Shown: positions 1 to 6,811 of the stretch, in pieces | Layout of the letters: every line of letters begins with the position of its first letter | How positions within the stretch are numbered: position 1 is the stretch's first letter | NCBI GenBank assembly: GCA_001067655.1 | Contig: JUNU01000144.1 | Location: 1 to 10,493 of the forward strand | Direction of reading: 5' to 3' | Source: Neisseria lactamica | Lineage (GTDB): Bacteria; Pseudomonadota; Gammaproteobacteria; Burkholderiales; Neisseriaceae | DNA: 10,493 bases | Made by a program: the position numbers and the translations under genes | Notes under the pieces: generated by a model | The model's input: the letters and a program-made list of their open reading frames with translations, nothing else | Database searches by the model: none | Told to the model about the DNA's origin: nothing

Positions 1-67
1 CAAAAAATTCCGCAAAACCTAACAACAACCTGAAATACAAAGACTTTTATTTCAAATCAAAAACAGC

Positions 68-101
68 AAAGGTCGTCTGAAATCCCTTTCAGACGACCTT
101 T
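68..101. terminator. Uptake-sequence hairpin terminator after ypjD
   Basis: A perfect 15-base inverted repeat (arms 68-82 and 87-101) is separated by a four-base loop. Each arm contains one AG-muc uptake sequence, AGGTCGTCTGAA (70-81 on plus, 88-99 on minus). On the minus strand the stem follows the ypjD stop codon by about 40 bases, and a T-rich stretch lies a few bases beyond it. Paired uptake sequences commonly double as rho-independent terminators in Neisseria. Bases 1-67 upstream hold no gene that I can see. Confidence 0.8.
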
Positions 102-139
102 ATTAATCCAAATACACTATTACCCGAATAACTCTCATC

Positions 140-946
140 TTAACGCTGCAGCAAGATTTCCAATACAAACTTGCTTCCTACATAAGCGAACATTAGGCTG
201 ACAAACCCGATGATTGTCCAAACGGCTGCTTTTTTGCCCCGCCATGCCGTCATACTGTGTTTAAGCAGCAACGCACCGTAAATTATCCATGAAAGAATGC
301 CGAATATGGTTTTATGGGTAAATGTAACAGGTTTACCGAATACCGCCTCTGCAAAAAATGTTCCGCTGACAACCGAATAGGTTAATAAGATAAAACCTAC
401 CCACATCCCTTGGAACATGAGCTTTTCCAAACTCAGTAAAGACGGCAGAAAACCGGACAAACTGGAAACACGTCGCCTATGCAGGTTACGGTTGAGCAGC
501 AAAATCAAAACGGCAAACAATGTCACAATGCCGAATAAACCGTATGCCAGCAGCGATGTACCAATGTGCGACATAAACGGCAAATCATTGATTTGGTAAC
601 CGACATATTTACCCGGAAACAGCGCACCCAATAACAAGGTAACCGCTGCACAAGGGTATAAAAGCAGCTGCAATCCGCGCAGACGATAGAAAAAACTACC
701 AACGAAATACACCAGCAGCATCAACCATACAATCAAACTGATGGAATACCCAAAGCCCATAATCAAAATCTTGTCTTGGATGACAGGCATAAGCAATACG
801 GCACCGTGCATGGTCAGCGCAGCACCCAAAACAGCTAATTCGGCTTTTAGAGGATAATCTTTAATCTCTCGGGTCTTGTGGTTGAACCAAACGAATATAC
901 CCAATCCGGCATACACCAGCATCAGGCAAATCAGGATAGTCGGCAT
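140..946 (-). CDS. ypjD: YpjD-like inner membrane protein, cytochrome c assembly (CcsA/HemX) superfamily
   Basis: This is a 268-residue, very hydrophobic protein with about eight predicted membrane segments (roughly residues 3-21, 36-56, 64-84, 93-110, 127-151, 178-198, 211-229 and 240-260). The pattern fits the YpjD/HemX branch of the CcsA cytochrome c assembly superfamily. Histidines at 127 (HIGTSLLAYG), 211 (FTHKT) and 230 could matter for cofactor binding, but this branch's biochemical role is not settled and heme handling is inference. The reading frame stays open upstream as far as 1102, but that would overlap the start of ffh. I chose the ATG at 946 because the protein then begins MPTILICLMLVYAGL, a normal membrane-protein start. 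Its ribosome binding site is weak (AAGAAAG). The gene is divergent from ffh, a pairing also known in E. coli, which supports the ypjD identification. It is probably transcribed alone and ends at the uptake-sequence hairpin. Confidence 0.82.
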   Translation of the reverse strand: MPTILICLMLVYAGLGIFVWFNHKTREIKDYPLKAELAVLGAALTMHGAVLLMPVIQDKILIMGFGYSISLIVWLMLLVYFVGSFFYRLRGLQLLLYPCAAVTLLLGALFPGKYVGYQINDLPFMSHIGTSLLAYGLFGIVTLFAVLILLLNRNLHRRRVSSLSGFLPSLLSLEKLMFQGMWVGFILLTYSVVSGTFFAEAVFGKPVTFTHKTIFGILSWIIYGALLLKHSMTAWRGKKAAVWTIIGFVSLMFAYVGSKFVLEILLQR

Positions 947-1061
947 AACAAACTTTCTTGGCGCGCATACATAACCGCACGCGATAGTGTAAAATAATCT
1001 CAATTTTATTTTAGCAAAGAATGCCTCGAACAGGGCAGCTATTATCATTACAAGGACAAGC
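947..1061. promoter_or_regulatory. Divergent ypjD/ffh intergenic region
   Basis: These 115 bases must carry the promoters of both divergent genes. A possible plus-strand -10 box, TAAAAT, lies at 990-995, but no convincing -35 box is spaced correctly before it. The ffh ribosome binding site AAGGA is at 1052-1056, five bases before its ATG. I could not settle a minus-strand promoter. Confidence 0.35.
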
Positions 1062-2432
1062 ATGTTAGACAACTTAACCAACCGCTTTAGTAAAGTTTTC
1101 AAAAATATCCGCGGTCAAGCAAAACTGACAGAAGACAACATCAAAGAGGCATTGCGGGAAGTCCGCCTTGCCCTGCTTGAAGCAGACGTAGCCCTGCCCG
1201 TCGTAAAAGAATTTGTCAACAACGTCAAAGAAAAAGCGCTCGGACAAGAAGTTACCGGCAGCCTGACCCCTGATCAAGCCTTTATCGGCGTCGTCAATCA
1301 AGCCCTAATCGAATTGATGGGTAAGGAAAATTCCTCTTTAGACTTGGCGGCCGTACCGCCTGCTGTCGTTTTAATGGCAGGTCTGCAAGGTGCCGGTAAA
1401 ACCACCACCGTCGGCAAACTCGCCCGCCTGCTGAAAAATGAACAGAAGAAAAAAGTCTTGGTCGTTTCAGCCGACGTGTACCGCCCTGCCGCTATCGAAC
1501 AGTTGCGCCTTTTGGCTGAGCAAGTCGGCATCGACTTCTTCCCTTCCGATGCCAATCAGAAACCTGTCGAAATTGCCACTGCTGCGATTGATTATGCAAA
1601 AAAACACTTTTACGACGTTTTGATGGTCGATACTGCCGGACGCTTGGCGATTGACGAAGAGATGATGAATGAAATCAAAGCGCTGCACGCAGCCGTCAAT
1701 CCCGTCGAAACCTTATTCGTCGTCGATGCCATGTTAGGTCAAGACGCTGTAAACACCGCACAAGCATTCAACGAAGCCCTTCCGCTGACCGGTGTCATCC
1801 TGACCAAAATGGACGGCGATTCACGCGGTGGTGCGGCATTGTCTGTACGCCACGTTACCGGAAAACCCATCAAATTTATCGGTATCGGTGAAAAAATCAC
1901 AGGACTCGAACCCTTCTACCCGGACCGCATCGCCAGCCGTATCCTCGGCATGGGCGACGTGTTAAGCCTGATTGAAGATGTCCAAAAAGGCATAGACGAA
2001 GAAGCTGCCGCCAAAATGGCGAAGAAGCTGCAAAAAGGCAAAGGCTTCGACCTCAATGACTTTAAAGAACAAATCCAGCAAATGCGCAATATGGGCGGAC
2101 TGGAAAGCCTGATGTCAAAAATGCCGGGAGAACTAGGCCAGATTTCCAAACAAATTCCCGAAGGCACGGCAGAAAAAGCCATGGGTAAAGTCGAAGCCAT
2201 CATCAACTCCATGACGCCCAAAGAACGCGCTAATCCAGCCCTGCTCAAAGCCAGCCGCAAACGCCGCATTGCCGCAGGCGCCGGCACCAGCGTAGAGGAA
2301 GTCAACAAAATGCTCAAACAGTTTGAACAATCGCAACAAGTCATGAAAATGTTCAGCGGAAAAGGACTGGGCAAACTGATGCGTATGGCAAAAGGCATGA
2401 AGGGTATGAAAGGAATGTTCCCCGGAATGTAA
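1062..2432 (+). CDS. ffh: Signal recognition particle protein Ffh (SRP54)
   Basis: Ffh binds the 4.5S RNA to form the signal recognition particle, which recognises hydrophobic nascent chains at the ribosome and delivers them to the receptor FtsY at the membrane in a GTP-dependent cycle. The 456-residue protein has the full NG-M layout. The N domain carries the ALLEAD motif near residue 37. The GTPase domain has the P loop GLQGAGKTT (107-115), DVYRPAA (138-144), DTAGR (190-194), TKMD (248-251) and GIGE (274-277). The methionine-rich M domain has the RNA-binding segment SRKRRIAAGAGTS (398-410) and a Met/Gly/Lys-rich tail. Length is typical of the family. The start is fixed by AAGGA five bases upstream and the conserved N-terminal MLDNLTNRFS. 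It stands alone as a transcription unit, ending at a strong hairpin at 2447-2495. Confidence 0.98.
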   Translation: MLDNLTNRFSKVFKNIRGQAKLTEDNIKEALREVRLALLEADVALPVVKEFVNNVKEKALGQEVTGSLTPDQAFIGVVNQALIELMGKENSSLDLAAVPPAVVLMAGLQGAGKTTTVGKLARLLKNEQKKKVLVVSADVYRPAAIEQLRLLAEQVGIDFFPSDANQKPVEIATAAIDYAKKHFYDVLMVDTAGRLAIDEEMMNEIKALHAAVNPVETLFVVDAMLGQDAVNTAQAFNEALPLTGVILTKMDGDSRGGAALSVRHVTGKPIKFIGIGEKITGLEPFYPDRIASRILGMGDVLSLIEDVQKGIDEEAAAKMAKKLQKGKGFDLNDFKEQIQQMRNMGGLESLMSKMPGELGQISKQIPEGTAEKAMGKVEAIINSMTPKERANPALLKASRKRRIAAGAGTSVEEVNKMLKQFEQSQQVMKMFSGKGLGKLMRMAKGMKGMKGMFPGM

Positions 2433-2446
2433 TCAGCAGGAAATAT

Positions 2447-2495
2447 AAGAGAGGTCGTCTGAAAACTGAAATTGGGTTTTCAGACGACCTCTCTT
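2447..2495 (+). terminator. Uptake-sequence hairpin terminator after ffh
   Basis: A perfect 20-base inverted repeat (2447-2466 and 2476-2495) has a nine-base loop and begins 14 bases after the ffh stop codon. Each arm contains an AG-muc uptake sequence (2452-2463 plus, 2479-2490 minus). It is the longest uptake-sequence stem in the window. The trailing T run is short (CTCTTTAT), so termination relies on the strong stem. About 75 bases of featureless sequence separate it from the adhesin terminator. Confidence 0.85.
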
Positions 2496-2571
2496 TATGT
2501 ATAGGCATCAGGAGTTAAGCCTTTTCTTCGAGATTCATGTACGCTTGAGCAAACCCGCCAGACAAAACAAA

Positions 2572-2597
2572 AAACCCGCAGCAGTAGCTGCGGGTTT
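2572..2597 (-). terminator. Rho-independent terminator of the adhesin gene
   Basis: An 11-base perfect stem (2572-2582 with 2587-2597, arm AAACCCGCAGC) closes a four-base loop. On the minus strand it is followed by TTTTTTGTTTTG. It lies 26 bases after the adhesin stop codon. It contains no uptake sequence, unlike the terminators of ypjD, ffh and the acyltransferase. Confidence 0.9.
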
Positions 2598-2623
2598 GAT
2601 ACCTATTTAACACTAAACCGGTA

Positions 2624-5188
2624 TTACCATTCGTAGTTCACGCCTACGTTGTAAGATGCGGAGCTGCCTGAAGAGGTGCCCACTGCAAGACCGGCTTTAG
2701 CTGCAAAGTTTTCATTAAAGCGGTAGCCTGCACCGACTGCAACTGCGGTGTCAGATTTGAAACCACCCAAAGCAGCGGTAACGTTGAACTTACCAACGCT
2801 GTAAGGTTGGAACAGACCGCTGAGGGCTGCTTGTGCTGCCAGACCTTGGCGGGTCTCTTTGCGCAGATTAGCTACGTTTTTGTCCAAGCTGTCGATACGC
2901 GCTGAGTTTTTAGCAATACCGGCAGCGTGTTGGTTGCTTGCTGTTTGCAGTGTCGCAATATCGGCTTTGTTAGCGGCAACTTGTGCTGCATTGGCTTTCA
3001 CTGCATCTTGAGCTTGAGCAGCAGCAGTTTGCGCCGCACTTGCTACATTATTGGCAGTAACAGCGGATGCTTGTGCGGCTTTAGCATGGCCTTCAGCAGT
3101 TTCAGCAGATTTTTGGGCAACTTCAACAGAACCTTGTACAGACTTAGCTGATTTTTCAGCTTCAACAGCTGCTTTTTTAGCAGTCTCGATATCAGCTTTA
3201 TCGGCTTTTTTGTCAATTGCTGCTTTGCTGGCATCAATTTCTTTACGATTGTCTTCTACAGCTTCTGCCGCAAGCTGCAAGCCCTTCGCCAAATCAACGA
3301 TGTCTTTATCTTGGCGAGTGATAGCCGCGCTAGTTGCGTCGCTCAGGGCAGTTACTTCATCACCGATGTCGTTAACTTTTTTGCCCATATTGTCAGTATA
3401 TTTTGCCAATTCTTCGAAATCAGCTTTGTCGGCTTTTTTATCAATTGCTGCTTTGTTAGCATCAATATCTTGGCGGTTAACTTCTAACGCATCAGCTGCA
3501 GCCAAACCTACTTTTTTCAAAGTACTGATATCTTCATCCAGGCTGGCAATCGCATTGTTGAAACCTTCGTTAGCTTTCTCTTGTTCTTTCAGAGAAGCAG
3601 TATTTTCAGCGATTGCCGCTTTGTTGGCGTCGATGTCTTGACGGTTAGCTTCTAAAGCCTCGGTCGCTTTCAGACCTGCTTGTGCCAAGTCAACGATTTC
3701 TTTATCGTGACGAGTGATAGCTGCGCTAGTCGCGTCGCTCAGGGCAGTTACTTCATCACCGATATCGTTAACTTTTTTGCCCATGTCGGCAGTGTATTTT
3801 GCCAATTCTTCGAAATCAGCTTTGTCAGCTTTAGTTTCGATTGCCGCTTTATTAGCATTCACATCTGCGCTGATAGCGTTAACAACTTCCGCGGTTTTTA
3901 CTAATGCCTCGCTGTTGTCGTTGACGGTTTCAGTCAAGTCACCCAACGCTTCATCGTGCGTTGCGACAACTTCTTTCAAGCCCAGACCTTTAAACTCGTC
4001 GGCCTCAACATCTTCTTTGGTTGCTGTTTTGACAGACTTAACACCATTGTCATCGGTAACGATGATTTCATCTTTTTCTTTGAAACCGTTGAGTTCTTGG
4101 GCATTTTCGATTGCTGCAAATGCGGCTTGTTCGGCAGCCTTTTTGGCTCTTTCAGCCTCAGCGGTCAAATCAGCAAGACTTTGGTCATGTTTCGCTGCAA
4201 CTTCTTTCAAGCCCAGTCCGCCAAATTCGTCCTGCTCAACGTCTTCTTTGGTAGCTTTTTTGATAGATTTGATACCATTATCATCGGTAACGACGATTTC
4301 ATCACCTTCTGCAAAGCCATTGAGGGCTTGAGTATTCTCAGCTGCTGCAAGTGCTGATTGTTCTGCAACTTTTCCCAAAGCTTCAGTCAAACCTGCTACG
4401 CCTTTGCTTGCCTTGTCAGCTTTTTCGGCAACTGCATCAATTTTAGAAGCGGCATCCACTGCTTTATCGGCGGCGTCCTTGGCTTCTTTTACTTTGCTGT
4501 CAACGTTGGCAGAAAGCGCGGTTACTTTGTCTTCGGCGGCTTTGGCAGCGTCTTTAGCATCCGCTGCGTCTTGCGCCAGGCTGTCCACGCGGGTGTTTAC
4601 TGCGGTTACTTCTTCGCCGATTTCGTCAAATTGGTCGGAAATGTCTTTACCCATATCGGCGACTGATTTATTCAGATTGTTCACCCCTGTGGCAACTTCG
4701 GCAATACGAGTACCATTGGTGGTAATGGCAGTTTTCAGTTCTTCGATGGTTTCGTCTTGATCATCTAAAGCAGCCGATGCTTCTTCTGCCAATTTGTCCA
4801 CGCGGGCATTGACGGCGGTAAGGCCGCCTGCCAAGCCTACACCTTTCAGGCTGTCGGCTTCGATATCTTCATTAGTGGCTTCACGGACGGTTTTATTGCC
4901 ATTAGCATCAGTCGTAATGAAATTTGAACCAGACGCAAAACCATTAATGGTTTGTTCTAACTCTAAGGTTTTCAAAAGCAGAGCATCGCTATCTTTTTTG
5001 AAAGTCAGCTTACCAGTACCTTTATCATATGTTGTACCTTCGCCGAAGACAGTAAAAAATGCTGCTTGCCCTTGATCGGGTTTCTCTCCAACAGCTTTTG
5101 CGAAGTTTACTTCTTCTGCTGCCGCTGCGCTGCTCACTACGGCTGCCGCAACAGCCAGACTCAATGCTTTTACGTTGAATTTTTTCAT
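2624..5188 (-). CDS. NadA-like trimeric autotransporter adhesin (YadA superfamily, type Vc), multi-headed
   Basis: An 854-residue outer-membrane adhesin predicted to form a trimeric fibre. Residues 1-24 are a Sec signal peptide (cleavage after VSSAAAA). Residues 27-74 are a unique N-terminal part. Three copies of a NadA-type head module follow at 75-119, 283-327 and 360-407; each has an NGF motif, then a DNG turn, then a D/E-rich segment ending in GLGL or GVGL. Between and after them are long alanine-rich heptad coiled coils, including a near-duplicate segment at 451-502 and 583-634. The last ~90 residues are a YadA-type anchor (LRKETRQGLAAQAALSGLFQ at 774-793, final NYEW) that closely resembles my recollection of meningococcal NadA. 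NadA is about 360-400 residues with one head, so this is a longer, beaded relative. AAAAGG (5198-5203) precedes the ATG. It is monocistronic, with its own promoter and terminator. Adhesion to host cells is inferred from the family; the receptor is unknown. Confidence 0.93.
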   Translation of the reverse strand: MKKFNVKALSLAVAAAVVSSAAAAEEVNFAKAVGEKPDQGQAAFFTVFGEGTTYDKGTGKLTFKKDSDALLLKTLELEQTINGFASGSNFITTDANGNKTVREATNEDIEADSLKGVGLAGGLTAVNARVDKLAEEASAALDDQDETIEELKTAITTNGTRIAEVATGVNNLNKSVADMGKDISDQFDEIGEEVTAVNTRVDSLAQDAADAKDAAKAAEDKVTALSANVDSKVKEAKDAADKAVDAASKIDAVAEKADKASKGVAGLTEALGKVAEQSALAAAENTQALNGFAEGDEIVVTDDNGIKSIKKATKEDVEQDEFGGLGLKEVAAKHDQSLADLTAEAERAKKAAEQAAFAAIENAQELNGFKEKDEIIVTDDNGVKSVKTATKEDVEADEFKGLGLKEVVATHDEALGDLTETVNDNSEALVKTAEVVNAISADVNANKAAIETKADKADFEELAKYTADMGKKVNDIGDEVTALSDATSAAITRHDKEIVDLAQAGLKATEALEANRQDIDANKAAIAENTASLKEQEKANEGFNNAIASLDEDISTLKKVGLAAADALEVNRQDIDANKAAIDKKADKADFEELAKYTDNMGKKVNDIGDEVTALSDATSAAITRQDKDIVDLAKGLQLAAEAVEDNRKEIDASKAAIDKKADKADIETAKKAAVEAEKSAKSVQGSVEVAQKSAETAEGHAKAAQASAVTANNVASAAQTAAAQAQDAVKANAAQVAANKADIATLQTASNQHAAGIAKNSARIDSLDKNVANLRKETRQGLAAQAALSGLFQPYSVGKFNVTAALGGFKSDTAVAVGAGYRFNENFAAKAGLAVGTSSGSSASYNVGVNYEW
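3287..3838 (-). repeat. Duplicated stalk segment in the adhesin gene
   Basis: Protein residues 451-502 (3683-3838) and 583-634 (3287-3442) are near-identical, sharing KADKADFEELAKYT and MGKKVNDIGDEVTALSDATS. The period is 132 codons (396 bases). The DNA itself is highly similar across the copies, so this is a recent duplication or a homogenised repeat. Shorter related units (NRQDIDANKAAI and variants) recur near residues 514-526, 571-582 and 647-658. Such repeats can recombine and change fibre length by whole units. Confidence 0.85.
3959..4342 (-). repeat. Tandem NadA-type head modules in the adhesin gene
   Basis: Residues 283-333 (4190-4342) and 360-410 (3959-4111) are two copies of the same module at a period of 77 codons (231 bases). 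They share LNGF, the phrase VTDDNG, then ATKEDVE and GLGLKEV, and are clearly related at DNA level. A third, diverged copy lies at residues 75-119 (4832-4966). Confidence 0.85.
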
Positions 5189-5311
5189 GTTTTTTTACCT
5201 TTTGTGGTGGGTGTAAGGACGTTATTCAAGCTTCTCTTTTCCCCGTAAACTGAAAAAGGGACACCGCATGGTCTTAACGGTGATAGTCACTTGAAGAAAG
5301 TTGCACCTGTA

Positions 5312-5339
5312 ATTGTAAAAAAATGAAATTTAAATGCAA
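5312..5339 (-). promoter_or_regulatory. Promoter of the adhesin gene, with a T7 tract in the spacer
   Basis: A -35 box TTGCAT (5334-5339) and a -10 box TACAAT (5312-5317) are 16 bases apart, upstream of the adhesin on its strand. A run of seven T (5317-5323) fills the -10-proximal spacer and runs into the first T of the -10 box. Transcription starting near 5305 would give a leader of about 115 nucleotides. The TAAA tetranucleotide repeat that varies meningococcal nadA expression is not present here. Confidence 0.6.
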
Positions 5340-5354
5340 GTATTCTGCATAGAT

Positions 5355-5373
5355 TTTTCAAATATCATGAAAA
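5355..5373. promoter_or_regulatory. Possible operator dyad upstream of the adhesin promoter
   Basis: TTTTCA (5355-5360) and TGAAAA (5368-5373) form a perfect inverted repeat with a seven-base spacer, just upstream of the -35 box. A second partial dyad, TGTA-N4-TACA, lies at 5379-5390. Dyads of this size suit a dimeric regulator; NadR, a MarR-type protein, controls nadA in the meningococcus. AT-rich DNA produces such dyads by chance, so this is only a candidate. The rest of 5391-5545 shows no gene I can support. Confidence 0.3.
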
Positions 5374-5545
5374 TATGTTGTACATATACATCATCCGCAT
5401 AAAGAGCAAAGAGTACCAAACAAATTCATGATAAATAGCTTTAATCATTCTTGGTGATGCAGCATGCCGACATACAAGCCTTTATGCTCCACTAAGCATT
5501 CTGCAATTGAGTTTTCAATCAGCTGATTTTTTAGCCCACAAAAAC

Positions 5546-5576
5546 AAAAAAGACTGCATAAAGCAGTCTTTTTTTT
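5546..5576 (-). terminator. Terminator of rpmE
   Basis: A 12-base perfect stem, AAAAAAGACTGC (5546-5557) with GCAGTCTTTTTT (5563-5574), and a five-base loop lie just after the rpmE stop codon. T runs occur on both strands, so it could work in both directions. It contains no uptake sequence. Confidence 0.9.
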
Positions 5577-5589
5577 CACAAAGCGGCGA

Positions 5590-5805
5590 TTAGCGTTTGA
5601 ACAGATTGCCGAATTTGTTGTTGAATTTATCCACGCGACCGGTGGTGTCGACGATTTTTTGAGTACCGGTGTAGAACGGATGGCACAAAGAGCAAACCTC
5701 GATGTTGAAGCTGTCTTTTTCCAGAGCGGATTTGGTGACGAATTTGTTACCGCAAGAGCAGGTAACATTGATTTCGTGGTAATTAGGATGGATGTCTTGT
5801 TTCAT
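5590..5805 (-). CDS. rpmE: 50S ribosomal protein L31 (bL31), zinc-binding form
   Basis: bL31 is a small protein of the large ribosomal subunit that contributes to the bridge with the small subunit. The 71-residue length is typical. Four cysteines (C16, C18, C38, C41, as CSC and CSLC) form the zinc site that marks the C+ form, as opposed to the zinc-free paralogue made under zinc starvation. The N-terminus MKQDIHPNYHEINVTC and the segment HPFYTGTQK are family hallmarks. AAAGGAA at 5811-5817 supports the start. It is monocistronic: a promoter at 5866-5894, a leader hairpin at 5829-5849 and a terminator right after the stop. No zinc-uptake regulator site was recognised. Confidence 0.98.
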   Translation of the reverse strand: MKQDIHPNYHEINVTCSCGNKFVTKSALEKDSFNIEVCSLCHPFYTGTQKIVDTTGRVDKFNNKFGNLFKR

Positions 5806-5828
5806 GTTGTTTCCTTTCGATTAAGCGG

Positions 5829-5849
5829 GCATAGGGGATGTACCTATGC
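5829..5849 (-). promoter_or_regulatory. Leader hairpin upstream of rpmE
   Basis: On the minus strand GCATAGG and CCTATGC form a perfect seven-base stem with a seven-base loop. It sits between the predicted transcription start and the ribosome binding site, about 11 bases before the latter. Autogenous control of rpmE through its leader is known in E. coli, and L31 leader motifs are known from several other bacterial groups. A regulatory role here is inference. Confidence 0.4.
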
Positions 5850-5865
5850 TTCAAATAAGCTGGCG

Positions 5866-5894
5866 ATTATTGATAATTTTTGTTTGTTTGTCAA
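5866..5894 (-). promoter_or_regulatory. rpmE promoter
   Basis: A perfect -35 box TTGACA (5889-5894) is followed after 17 bases by a -10-like AATAAT (5866-5871) on the minus strand. This implies a leader of about 50-55 nucleotides for rpmE. Confidence 0.6.
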
Positions 5895-6044
5895 GAAGAT
5901 ATTGTCTTTACGCCGGATAAGGTCCTGAAAAAATCGTTATTTATCGGCACGATACGCGAATTTACTGAGAAAACGTTATGGTCAGCAGGTATCCGCCTGA
6001 GCAATATTTGTTGTAAATAAGGTTTCTTTTAATGCTCCCAACTA
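5895..6044. other. Intergenic stretch without a supported feature
   Basis: I see no convincing gene, RNA, terminator or uptake sequence here. One plus-strand frame is open for about 47 codons across 5875-6017, but it has no ATG and no ribosome binding site. Confidence 0.5.
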
Positions 6045-6206
6045 TTAAGCTGCAGATTTAAGATGGTGGATTGTCTTGAAGCAGTGACCTTGTACTCGCC
6101 AAGCTTCTACCATTCTAGCGAATAATCCACAAATGACATTATACTTTTTGTTATTGTTGTTTAGATTATAAACATACCGAAATTTACCATTTTTCATAAA
6201 CTTCAT
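6045..6206 (-). CDS. Possible 53-residue hypothetical protein, or remnant of a repeated sequence
   Basis: An ATG at 6206 opens a 53-codon frame ending in TAA. The product starts MKFMKNGKFRYVYNLNNNNK and ends with MVEAWRVQGHCFKTIHHLKS followed by AA. The N-terminal half is Asn/Lys/Tyr-rich and the C-terminal half is more balanced, like a real protein tail. It has no signal peptide, membrane segment or motif I can name. An in-frame TGA lies shortly before the ATG (6222-6224) and there is no good ribosome binding site. It diverges from the acyltransferase gene. It could be a small gene, the tail of a decayed gene or mobile element, or chance. Confidence 0.3.
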   Translation of the reverse strand: MKFMKNGKFRYVYNLNNNNKKYNVICGLFARMVEAWRVQGHCFKTIHHLKSAA

Positions 6207-6257
6207 CTTACAGGTCGGGTCTCATGCAAACCTGCCCTTAAAATGGAAAGTTGGATG

Positions 6258-6779
6258 ATGAGTATTAAAACAAAAACCTGTTCTTGGCTGCTACGCGGAC
6301 TGGGCGGAATGTTGCCCCAGTCTTATATGAGGGTTATAGGACCGCCTTCTAAAAAAATCAGAGCTTTCCTTGCATCGGGAATTTCTTCGCATATCGGCAG
6401 AAACGTCAATATTGACAAAGGCGCGTACGTCATGCCGGATACGGTGATCGGCGATAACTCGGGCATCGGCGTTAATTGCGAAATTTGCTACGGCTTGACG
6501 ATAGGCAATAATGTCATGATGGGGCCGGAATGTTTGTTTTATTCTAATAATCATAAGTTTAATCGCGAGACTTTGAAGTATGAGGGCTACACGGGGGTCA
6601 ATCCGATTGTGATTGAGGATGATGTGTGGATCGGAAGGCGAGCGATTATTATGGGCGGAGTACGGGTAGGCAAAGGAGCAGTCATCGGCGCAGGGGCCGT
6701 GGTAACCAAAGATGTGCCGCCGTATTGCGTCGCAGCTGGGAATCCTGCGGTCATCAAGAAGAACCTATTAGAAGATTAA
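6258..6779 (+). CDS. Hexapeptide-repeat acyltransferase, probable sugar O-acetyltransferase (WcaF/LacA type)
   Basis: The 173-residue protein has a left-handed beta-helix of hexapeptide repeats from about residue 45 to 165, seen as repeating I/V-G-x-x motifs (VIGDNSGIG, LTIGNN, VWIG, AVIGAGAVV). The likely catalytic His is H99 in SNNHKF. The end of the helix carries TKDVPPYCVAAGNPA (150-164), typical of trimeric acetyl-CoA-dependent transferases that acetylate sugars. The acceptor cannot be read from sequence; surface glycans are a reasonable guess. The frame opens at 6243, but no ribosome binding site precedes that ATG. GGAAAG (6245-6250) lies seven bases before the ATG at 6258 (four before the one at 6255), so I chose 6258. 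It stands alone, with no glycan cluster beside it. A -10-like TATAAA at 6167-6172 is the best promoter candidate, without a clear -35 box. An uptake-sequence hairpin follows. Confidence 0.88.
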   Translation: MSIKTKTCSWLLRGLGGMLPQSYMRVIGPPSKKIRAFLASGISSHIGRNVNIDKGAYVMPDTVIGDNSGIGVNCEICYGLTIGNNVMMGPECLFYSNNHKFNRETLKYEGYTGVNPIVIEDDVWIGRRAIIMGGVRVGKGAVIGAGAVVTKDVPPYCVAAGNPAVIKKNLLED

Positions 6780-6811
6780 GTACACACATCACGGTTTCCA
6801 ATCAAATATAT

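Noticed and set aside
947..1102. N-terminal extension of ypjD to 1102
   Set aside because: It would overlap the start of ffh, and the family normally begins with the first membrane segment, as at 946.
3051..4331. Long open frames antisense to the adhesin gene
   Set aside because: They arise from the biased Ala/Lys/Asp codons of the coiled coil, lack ribosome binding sites, and encode low-complexity Ser/Ala/Leu strings.
5189..5340. Meningococcal-type TAAA repeat or Correia element near the adhesin promoter
   Set aside because: Searched by eye; no tandem tetranucleotide repeat and no Correia terminal repeat is present.
5445..5530. A minus-strand stretch reading NQLIENSIAECLVEHKGLYV and ending in TGA
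   Set aside because: It looks protein-like but has no ATG at its beginning and lies directly behind the rpmE terminator. It may be a decayed fragment, but I cannot support it.
5875..6017. Open plus-strand frame of about 47 codons
   Set aside because: No ATG or ribosome binding site and no recognisable motif.
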